Shown piece after piece: positions 33,185-39,704 of a DNA stretch of 41,877 nucleotides. Numbering within the stretch: position 1 is the stretch's first letter; each line of letters starts with the position of its first letter. Under the pieces are notes generated by a model, which was given only the letters and a program-made list of their open reading frames with translations, was not told the DNA's origin and did no database searches. The position numbers and the translations under genes are program-made. Source of the stretch: Gemmatimonadota bacterium (GTDB lineage Bacteria; Gemmatimonadota; Gemmatimonadetes; Longimicrobiales; Gaopeijiaceae); assembly GCA_009841475.1 (NCBI GenBank), contig VXLT01000134.1, positions 1 to 41,877 of the forward strand, given 5' to 3'.

Positions 33185-33567
33185 GCCGCGTCGATATCGG
33201 TTTGAGAGAAATCGCCGCCCTTGAACAGGAGCGGTTCGCCGGTCGTCCTGGCGAGGGCGTACGCGAAGCAGTCGCCGAAGTTCAGTGCGGCCGGGTGATT
33301 CCCCTTGCCAAACCGACGCCATGCTCGGCGCGCCGCCTCCAGGTGTTCCACCGTGACGGGCACCAGCTCGATCTCCGCACGCCCCAGAAGCGCATCGAGA
33401 TCATCGGCGGCCGTGGCGCCGCCCCGCCGTTCCAGGGCGATCGAGGCCTCCAGCACGTTGGCCACCGACATGCGGCATGGGTGCGCAGCCATGATCGCAG
33501 AGGCATGACGCCTTGCGTCCGCTTCGTCAAACAGGATTGCCAAAACCGCCGAGCTATCGACGATCAC
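33181..33567 (-). CDS. vapC: VapC-type PIN-domain ribonuclease toxin
   Basis: 128 residues, start GTG overlapping the vapB stop. PIN acidic residues are present: D4 in VDSSAVLA, E41 in NVLEASI, D99 in FGDCFAYALA and D117 in KGGDFSQTD. The protein cleaves tRNA or rRNA in well-studied relatives. It appears functional and pairs with the upstream antitoxin. Confidence 0.9.
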   Translation of the reverse strand: MIVDSSAVLAILFDEADARRHASAIMAAHPCRMSVANVLEASIALERRGGATAADDLDALLGRAEIELVPVTVEHLEAARRAWRRFGKGNHPAALNFGDCFAYALARTTGEPLLFKGGDFSQTDIDAA

Positions 33568-33821
33568 CCCGGGAGGCCCCGGTCGTCATACAACAGGTCG
33601 CCATGCTCGACAGCCGACGGCCCCGGCTCGAGCGACTCGGCACAGCGGCGGCCAATGGCCAGCAACTCGTCAATTCGGCCATCCAGGTCTCGCCGGCGCC
33701 TCTCGCGCGCAAGCCGCTCGCGAAGCGCGACCGTGATGGCGCCCGTCATGGTCTCGCCGGTCAGCTGGGCGAGGTCACGAGCGAGAATACAGGTCTCGTC
33801 ATTCTTGATGTTGAGTCCCAT
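33564..33821 (-). CDS. vapB: VapB-family antitoxin (Rv0623/PSK-type)
   Basis: 85 residues, starting MGLNIKNDETCILARDLAQL and continuing TGETMTGAITVALRERLARER. This is the VapB fold in which ALRERL follows a short DNA-binding N-terminus. Residues 45-85 should wrap the toxin. The gene shares a GTGA overlap with vapC. A pair of inverted GGGTAGA half-sites lies just upstream. Confidence 0.85.
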   Translation of the reverse strand: MGLNIKNDETCILARDLAQLTGETMTGAITVALRERLARERRRRDLDGRIDELLAIGRRCAESLEPGPSAVEHGDLLYDDRGLPG

Positions 33822-33834
33822 GGTGTTTCTTTCA

Positions 33835-33863
33835 GGGTAGAAATTGTGAAGCCGTATCTACCC
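33835..33863. promoter_or_regulatory. VapB operator candidate
   Basis: GGGTAGA (33835-33841) and TCTACCC (33857-33863) are perfect inverted half-sites, 22 bases centre to centre (about two helical turns), starting 13 bases upstream of the vapB ATG. Confidence 0.55.
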
Positions 33864-33893
33864 TATGCCGAATTGCCGACGCAATCAAGGGGC

Positions 33894-34517
33894 CTACTCA
33901 TACCCGTAGGCCGCACAGTTCTCCTGCTCGAAGGGGCCGTGGCCGGCCATGGTGTGCATCATTCCGCTGCGGGACATGCCGCGGGTGACGATCGGGCCGG
34001 TCCACGCGGTGGCGCCGGGGTCGAATGCAGGCTCCAGCGTGACGACCACGAGGAACTTGTTCCACGCGACCTTGCCGGAGAAGGAGGCCGGGTCGGTCAT
34101 CTCGCCGGCGAGGGTGATCTGGTCCAGTTCGGGGGTGGTGGTCCACACCACGTAGGTGCCGGAGCGGGCGGGCCTCAGGCGCTCGAAGCGCACCGTGAAG
34201 TCATAGAGGTAGCTGCCGTCCTCGGTGAGGGAGATGCCGAAGGGCGAATTGGCGAAGACGATCTCGCCGACCCCGGTTGCGTTGCCGGTGCCGGGGACGC
34301 GCCGCGTGGAGACCATGGGGAACTGGTAGTAGTCGGGGCCGCACCCGGCGAGCACCCCTGCCACCTCGGTAGGCGAGCCGGCCACCCGCCCGGTGTTCTC
34401 GGAGTCTGGAGCCGCGGCCGCGAGCACCAACACCGCCGCCAGCACCAGCCAGCCTCCCGGTCGCCGGGATCCAGTCCCCACACTCCTGTCCTTCATCCCC
34501 CAGACCCATCCAGCCAT
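33894..34517 (-). CDS. Secreted protein of unknown function
   Basis: 207 residues. ATG 34517 has GGAGGAG at a good distance; an upstream GTG at 34526 is less likely. The N-terminus is charged, then hydrophobic (GGWLVLAAVLVLAAAAPDSENT), so it is exported. The rest is beta-rich (YVVWTTTPELDQITLAGEM, VAWNKFLVVVTLEP) and ends near HGPFEQENCAAYGYE. It resembles no family I can name. It is transcribed downstream of the LVIVD-type gene, 20 bases away, so the two probably share an operon. Confidence 0.6.
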   Translation of the reverse strand: MAGWVWGMKDRSVGTGSRRPGGWLVLAAVLVLAAAAPDSENTGRVAGSPTEVAGVLAGCGPDYYQFPMVSTRRVPGTGNATGVGEIVFANSPFGISLTEDGSYLYDFTVRFERLRPARSGTYVVWTTTPELDQITLAGEMTDPASFSGKVAWNKFLVVVTLEPAFDPGATAWTGPIVTRGMSRSGMMHTMAGHGPFEQENCAAYGYE

Positions 34518-34537
34518 ACCGCGCACTCCTCCCCCCT

Positions 34538-35875
34538 TTAGCTGATCGGGCGCTTGACCGGCCCGTTGTCCCAGTCCTGGGCCGACGAGATGTTGGGAAC
34601 GCCCCAGTTCTCGCCGTTCCAGCCGCTGAATCCGTCCATGCGGAAGGTCCAGAAGCCGGTGGTCATGTCGCTGACGACGATGAGGCCGTCGGCGTTGCGG
34701 ATGTCGACGCCGAACGCGCCGTTGAAGACGGGGGTGCGGTCGCGGTTGGGCGGGCCGGTGTAGGTGTCGTAGTAGCCGACGGTTACGGGGTTTTCTGGGT
34801 CCATCAGCGAGAAGATCTGGAGGCCGTCGAGGTAGCCCGACGCGAAGACGTAGGGCCAGCGGACTTCGTGGTTGTGGACGAGGTTCTGCCAGTCGGCGGT
34901 CCAGGCGGAGATGGGGCGGTTGATGTTGGTGACCTCACCGTCGAGGGCGGGTTGCAGGTCGAAGATGCGGATGGGGGCGTACTGGTATTCGGTCTCGGCG
35001 ACGACGTAGCGGCCGTCGGGGCTCGGGGTGAAGGTGTGACCGCCGCGCACGCCGCTGACGCCGACGAGGGTGACCCGCAGCTCGGGGTTTTCGAGGTCGC
35101 TGACGTCGTAGATGTAGTAGCCGCCGCTGCCGCCGCCGTAGAAGCGGTCCTCGCTGGTGTCGGGGTGATAGCCGACGTAGAAGTCGTGGTAGCCGCGGCC
35201 GCCGCGGTTGAACTCGGTCTCGGGGACGGGGACCCGGCCGACCAGCGCGTTCTCCAGGTCGCCGGAGACGACCCTCGCCATGTCGTAGACGTGTGCGAAG
35301 GGGCCGCGCACGGTGCTGAAGAGGAGGACCCGCCCGTCGGAGTGCTTGTAGACGAAGATGTTGTGGAAGCCGCCGGGGAGGTCGGGCTCGCGGATGCGTG
35401 CGACTTCGCGGACGGTGGAGGCGTCGGGGAGCCCGGTGACGTCGAGGACGACCGCGCCCAGGTCGGGGTTCGGCCCGCCCTGCCCGAACTGCAGCGACTG
35501 CACGACGTAGTAGCGGCCGTCCAGCTTGAAGTGCTTGACGTCCATGCCGCCGGTGCGCATGTGCAGATCCTGGTTCTCGATCCGCCACTCGTAGAGGACC
35601 TCGGGGTGCTCCGGATCGGCGATCGAGATGATGTCGAGGCCCTTCGGCCCGATGTCCCCGTAGACCATGCGCGCGACGTACGCGTAGGGGCGGTCCATCT
35701 CCTGCTCCATGTCGATGTCGGCGACCGAGAGGCGCGGCCCGAGGGGGATGTGCCCGAGGATATCGATGTTGTCGCTCCCCGGCTTGATAGGCGACCACTG
35801 GGCGTGGGCGGCGGGGGTGGCGATGAGGAGGACTGCGGCGGCGAGGCAGCTCTTGGGAACCGTCTGAAGACTCAT
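34538..35875 (-). CDS. Secreted LVIVD-type beta-propeller protein
   Basis: 445 residues with a signal peptide from ATG 35875 (LAAAVLLIATPAAHAQ). Propeller-like repeats include GLDIISIADPEHPEVLYEW, GAVVLDVTGLPDASTV, GYYIYDVSDLENPELRV, IRIFDLQPAL and GLQIFSLMDPENPVTVGYY, the LVIVD repeat pattern. Such proteins are frequent in Gemmatimonadota; the ligand is unknown. The gene runs towards the secreted protein above. Confidence 0.75.
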   Translation of the reverse strand: MSLQTVPKSCLAAAVLLIATPAAHAQWSPIKPGSDNIDILGHIPLGPRLSVADIDMEQEMDRPYAYVARMVYGDIGPKGLDIISIADPEHPEVLYEWRIENQDLHMRTGGMDVKHFKLDGRYYVVQSLQFGQGGPNPDLGAVVLDVTGLPDASTVREVARIREPDLPGGFHNIFVYKHSDGRVLLFSTVRGPFAHVYDMARVVSGDLENALVGRVPVPETEFNRGGRGYHDFYVGYHPDTSEDRFYGGGSGGYYIYDVSDLENPELRVTLVGVSGVRGGHTFTPSPDGRYVVAETEYQYAPIRIFDLQPALDGEVTNINRPISAWTADWQNLVHNHEVRWPYVFASGYLDGLQIFSLMDPENPVTVGYYDTYTGPPNRDRTPVFNGAFGVDIRNADGLIVVSDMTTGFWTFRMDGFSGWNGENWGVPNISSAQDWDNGPVKRPIS

Positions 35876-35956
35876 TTTGCCCGACTCCGTTGGTGGCTGG
35901 CGTGGCGTGGGGCGCGCCCAGGCGGGCGGCACGCCATCAAACTAGCGCGTCGGGGC

Positions 35957-36580
35957 TCACCACGGCCAGCGCTGGAGGGCCATGGTGGCCGCAGTGCCGC
36001 CCACGGCGAGGGAGACGGCGGCGTTCCAGGCTTTCCGGGGAAAGCCGGTTTCCGGTTTGGCGGCGCCCCGGAGCGCGCGGACGCCCGACACAACCGCGGC
36101 CCCGAGGGCCAGCACCGCACCCGCCACGACGATCTGCGCGAGCTCCAGCCCGATGTTGAAGGACAGCAGGGGGACGAAGAGGTTCCTCTCGTCACCCAGC
36201 GCGATGCGCAGGAAGTTGGAGAAGCCCAGTCCGTGGATGACGCCGAAGGCGAGGGCGAGGGCGTAACGGAGGGGGCGGGCGGCGACGCGGTGCGCCGAGG
36301 GATCGTCGCGCCGCAGCCCGGCCAGGTTGGTGAGCGCCGTGGCGACGATCGTGACGGGGATGAGGAACTCGACCAGCGAGGAGTTGACCGAGACCAGCCG
36401 GAGGGTGGCGAGCGCGAGCGACACCGAATGGCCGATTGTGAACGCGGTCACGAGCACGAGCAGTTCCCGCCAGCGGGCGAGGGAGTAGGCGGCGCACAGC
36501 CCCGCGAGGAAGAGGATGTGGTCGTAGCCCCGCAGGTCGAGCAGGTGCTCGAAGCCGAGTTCCAGGTAGACGGCGAACAT
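35957..36580 (-). CDS. HupE/UreJ-type membrane metal permease
   Basis: 207 residues, six to seven membrane helices. Histidine motifs of HupE/UreJ_2 are present: GYDHILFLAGL near 18-28, FTIGHSVSLALA near 45-56, and FGVIHGLGFSNFL near 110. HupE and UreJ move nickel in urease and hydrogenase operons, but homologues near copper oxidases are common, and the neighbours here point to copper or another metal. The ATG lies nine bases after the PHP-protein stop, so the two are co-transcribed. Confidence 0.8.
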   Translation of the reverse strand: MFAVYLELGFEHLLDLRGYDHILFLAGLCAAYSLARWRELLVLVTAFTIGHSVSLALATLRLVSVNSSLVEFLIPVTIVATALTNLAGLRRDDPSAHRVAARPLRYALALAFGVIHGLGFSNFLRIALGDERNLFVPLLSFNIGLELAQIVVAGAVLALGAAVVSGVRALRGAAKPETGFPRKAWNAAVSLAVGGTAATMALQRWPW

Positions 36581-36589
36581 GGCCGGCGG

Positions 36590-37951
36590 CTAGCGGCGCC
36601 CCCGCGCTGGCGGCGCGCCTGCGCTGGCACGGCTGCCGCCCTGGCGGCCCCCCCGCCCCGCCGCCGCCCCCGCCCGGGCGCGCACCGCCATCCAGAGCGC
36701 GGCCCACACCAGCCACGAGAGCCGCTCGGCGAGGGTGAGCGCGCGGAAGTGCTCCCATGCGAGCACGGGGACGGTCGCGGCGAGCGCGACCGCGCTGCCG
36801 TCGTGGTACGGGATGCGGCGCTCCACGACCGTCACCGCGCGGCGGCGCTCCCGGTGCAGCGTCTCCTCGATCGCGCGGCCGAGCTCGTCCGGCGACATCT
36901 CGCGCCACCCCGGGATGCGCATCACGCTCCACGCCGGGACGGTGCGCCCCCATCCGTGCACGTTGGTACCCGCCACCAAAGCCAGATCCATGGAGTCGGC
37001 GAGCGCGAGGATCTCGCCGCGCTGGGAGCGCCCCTGTTCCAGCCCGCGCGGAGCCCCGTCGCTGAGTTCGACGCCGACGACGCCGGCGGGTGAGCCGTGT
37101 GGGCTGCCGAGCGGCACGATCTGGTCGAGGGCGCCGGGTAGGGCGTAGAGCATCGTGGGGGGCGGCGCGCCGCGCTCGGTTGCGGCGGCGATGGAATCCG
37201 GGTCGAGGTGGTGCCAGGTGCTGTCGAGGGCGAAGACATAGCGGGATCGGTCGCCGAGGATGTTGGTGTGGCGGCCGCGCAGCCGCACCTCCATGCCGCT
37301 CAGGAGGACGGTGCCGTCGCCGGCCCGCGCGGGATTGGCGGGGAGGGCCTCGTCCACGCCCGCCCAGGTATAGTGGTCGGTGACGTAGGCCGCATCGAAT
37401 CCCCCGGCTTCGTGCCAAGCGCGGTTGCGCGCCGCCGTGAAGAGGGACCAACCGTCGTGGGAATGGTTGGTGTGCGAGTGGAAGTTGACGGCGAGGAGGT
37501 CGGGGGATGTGAGCCGGATCGCGGTCATGGGGCGCGGGATGAGGGCCGCTGCCGCGTAGAAGGCGAGCAGCGCGGTGAGGGCGGCGAGCGCGCGGAGGAG
37601 TTCCAGTGCGAGGTGGCGGGTGAGCGAAGGCGGCCGGGCCGCGACCGGACGCGCACCCGCGACCGGGCGGCGGCCTGCAACGAGCCGCCAGGCCACGTAC
37701 AGCAGCACCAGCGTCCCCAGGACTGCGTAGTGCTGGCTGACCGTGAGAAGGGTGAGCGTGTCCCACACCCCGAAGAGGGGTGCGCCGAGGAGGTAGCCCA
37801 GCGGCTGCGCCGGGACAGCGTCGGGAAAGGTCCCGCGCAGGGCCGCGTCACGCAGCGGAGATACGGCGACCGGCGCCGACCCGATGACCAGTGCCATGAC
37901 GGCCAGCGGACCCCACAAGCGCCGTCTCCGGCCCGTCCCGGGCGCCCTCAT
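36590..37951 (-). CDS. Membrane-anchored PHP-domain (metal-dependent phosphoesterase) protein
   Basis: 453 residues. Membrane segments near 15-30, 60-80 and 110-135 precede a PHP-type domain whose first motif is FHSHTNHSHDG near 150, then YVTDHYTWAG, LSGMEVRL and TNVHGWGR. PHP domains bind two or three metals and hydrolyse phosphoesters. The start ATG overlaps the hipA stop (ATGA), so translation is coupled to hipA. It leads into hupE. No substrate can be assigned. Confidence 0.65.
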   Translation of the reverse strand: MRAPGTGRRRRLWGPLAVMALVIGSAPVAVSPLRDAALRGTFPDAVPAQPLGYLLGAPLFGVWDTLTLLTVSQHYAVLGTLVLLYVAWRLVAGRRPVAGARPVAARPPSLTRHLALELLRALAALTALLAFYAAAALIPRPMTAIRLTSPDLLAVNFHSHTNHSHDGWSLFTAARNRAWHEAGGFDAAYVTDHYTWAGVDEALPANPARAGDGTVLLSGMEVRLRGRHTNILGDRSRYVFALDSTWHHLDPDSIAAATERGAPPPTMLYALPGALDQIVPLGSPHGSPAGVVGVELSDGAPRGLEQGRSQRGEILALADSMDLALVAGTNVHGWGRTVPAWSVMRIPGWREMSPDELGRAIEETLHRERRRAVTVVERRIPYHDGSAVALAATVPVLAWEHFRALTLAERLSWLVWAALWMAVRARAGAAAGRGGRQGGSRASAGAPPARGRR

Positions 37952-39219
37952 CGCGCCGTCCCGGCCAGCCGTTGTGCCCGTCTCCGCGCCAAGGCCGCCA
38001 ACCCCGCCAGCGCTTCTTCGCGCAGTCCGGGCGACGCCAGCTCTGCTGCCACCCCGTCGCTGCACTCCTCCGCTCGGCTACACAGCTCCCGCACCCGTCG
38101 CCGAACGAACGACGGACTCAGGCCGCATTCGCCGGCAAAGCGCGCCCAGTCGCCCGGCCGCAGCTCCTCCAGGGTCGTCCGTCCCGCCACCTTCATGAGG
38201 AATTGCGCGGGGATGTGGGGAAGGGTGGCGGTCGTGACGAGGCCGTACAGCGGGGCGAGAGCAATCTCGCCAGGCCGCCGCCAAAGCAGGTTGTAGCTAC
38301 GCGCGTGCGCGCGTGCGTTCCCGAGCAGGATCTGCAGAATGGCCGCGTCGACCAACTGCAGCACAGCCGCCGCGGGGAAGGTGCAGGCCAGCCGAACGAG
38401 TTCGAAACAATCGGCGTACCCGGGTCCCCCGTTCCACGCGGTCTTCGGCAGGGGCACCATCCCGAAAGCCTGGCGGAAATCCTCCTGGTGAAGTCGGCGA
38501 ACCCGCCCGTCGGGGTCGCGTACCCGGTCGTAGCGCTCCACCAGCAGATACGATCTTCCATCCACACTTCCGACGCTGACCGGCGCGACCGCCAGACCGA
38601 GACACGCTGCCAGGCACATCGCGAAGGCCTCGTTCTCCGTAGAATCCTCGGACGCAATGCTCGCGGGCTTCAGGATGTGAGTGGTCGGCTGGCCGAAGGA
38701 AGGCAGCGCGACTCGCCCATCCGCGAGCACCACCGGAATCTTCGGCTGCGACCCGCAAAGCGACAGGCGTGGGCCCATTTCCTCGCCGACCAGGAACGGC
38801 CACTCACGCATCATGACCAAGAGCTCCGCCAGCTCCTCGTCCGAGAGCGGCATGCACGGACCCGTCGGTGCCGGGTGCGGCGGGACTTCGTCTTCGCGAA
38901 GCACCATGAGCGCCCCCGCCAGTTCTGCCCCCATGTGCGCCAGCAACGGCAGGGCCGTCGCCTCGCCAACCCCGAGCACCTCCCCGAGCATGTCTCTCTG
39001 AGCCCCCTCGGGCAGCAGGCCCTCGAAGAACGGGCGGCAGAACAGAGAGCGAAAGGGCTGCCGCTGCTTCGGCAGGTAGTGGGACACGGCCGGGGACACC
39101 GGATCGGCGATCCAGGCCTCCTCATAGGCAAACTCGATAGGGTTCACCTCCGCGTACCGGCCCGGGCGCAGCGTACCGACGAGGGCGTCATCCCACCAGA
39201 CGTTGAGGTTCCCCGTCAC
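37948..39219 (-). CDS. hipA: HipA-family protein lacking catalytic kinase residues
   Basis: About 423 residues from GTG 39219, which overlaps the hipB stop (GTGA). General HipA architecture is clear: N-terminal subdomain, LSLCGSQPKIPVVL near 185, HILKP near 215 and NEAFAM. The catalytic loop, normally GN-x-D-AHxKN, reads GNARAHARS near 300, so the catalytic Asp and the Asn metal ligand are Arg and Ser. The second metal ligand, Asp in LAPLYD, is Gly (LAPLYG near 323). It is thus predicted to bind nucleotides at best but not phosphorylate. It is intact over its full length, so it may act as a corepressor with HipB rather than as a toxin. Confidence 0.85.
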   Translation of the reverse strand: MTGNLNVWWDDALVGTLRPGRYAEVNPIEFAYEEAWIADPVSPAVSHYLPKQRQPFRSLFCRPFFEGLLPEGAQRDMLGEVLGVGEATALPLLAHMGAELAGALMVLREDEVPPHPAPTGPCMPLSDEELAELLVMMREWPFLVGEEMGPRLSLCGSQPKIPVVLADGRVALPSFGQPTTHILKPASIASEDSTENEAFAMCLAACLGLAVAPVSVGSVDGRSYLLVERYDRVRDPDGRVRRLHQEDFRQAFGMVPLPKTAWNGGPGYADCFELVRLACTFPAAAVLQLVDAAILQILLGNARAHARSYNLLWRRPGEIALAPLYGLVTTATLPHIPAQFLMKVAGRTTLEELRPGDWARFAGECGLSPSFVRRRVRELCSRAEECSDGVAAELASPGLREEALAGLAALARRRAQRLAGTAR

Positions 39220-39527
39220 AGCCGTGACTGCCCCCCGGCGCGCCCCCATTCCCGGCCCTGCAACCGGCGGCGGCGCATCCATGGCGGTTCCGTCGCCACC
39301 ACCCGCGTGACCCCGCCCCGATCGATCTGCGGTGCTTCGATGTGCAGGGTGCACCCCAGTGCCTCCAGCACGGCCAGCACCTTGTCGAGCCGGACCGTCG
39401 TCTTCCCGCGTTCCAACTCGGAGAGAAACCGCACACCAACCCCGGCCACCCCCGCAAGCTCATCCTGGCGCAGGTGCTGGGCTCGCCGCACGGAGCGCAC
39501 GATGTTACCTATTTCTGCAACCGTCAT
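39216..39527 (-). CDS. hipB: HipB-family XRE antitoxin/repressor
   Basis: 103 residues. A helix-turn-helix spans residues 12-55 (RSVRRAQHLRQDELAGVAG and VRFLSELERGKTTVRLDKVLAV). It binds HipA and the operator in the hipBA promoter; ATG 39527 lies directly downstream of the CCGATCGG array. The C-terminal 25 residues are basic and unstructured, longer than in most HipB. Confidence 0.9.
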   Translation of the reverse strand: MTVAEIGNIVRSVRRAQHLRQDELAGVAGVGVRFLSELERGKTTVRLDKVLAVLEALGCTLHIEAPQIDRGGVTRVVATEPPWMRRRRLQGREWGRAGGQSRL

Positions 39528-39532
39528 GTGGA

Positions 39533-39629
39533 TTTTCCCGATCGGTAAAACTAATGCAGTTTGCCTCCACTATCGGACCAGAATAATCCCGATCGGGAAA
39601 AAAACTGCCAGAATCTTCCCGATCGGTAA
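39533..39629. promoter_or_regulatory. hipBA operator array
   Basis: Three CCGATCGG palindromes are centred at about 39541, 39592 and 39622, with a degraded half-site near 39571. The nearest one is 14.5 bases from the hipB ATG. The same set recurs, inverted, at 24493-24599. Confidence 0.75.
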
Positions 39630-39704
39630 AAAACACGACACGGTGTGACGAGCCACTTGCCGGGCCGCCGCAGGCCGGCGTGGGCACAGGCGATCGCATC
39701 CCCA

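Noticed and set aside
31553-33205. 550-codon plus-strand frame over the multicopper oxidase
   Set aside because: The minus strand has all copper motifs; the plus frame has none and is a compositional shadow.
34868-37093. 741-codon plus-strand frame
   Set aside because: It is antisense to the LVIVD-type, HupE and PHP genes and has the biased composition (Val, Asp, Glu, Gly) of a reversed GC-rich coding strand.
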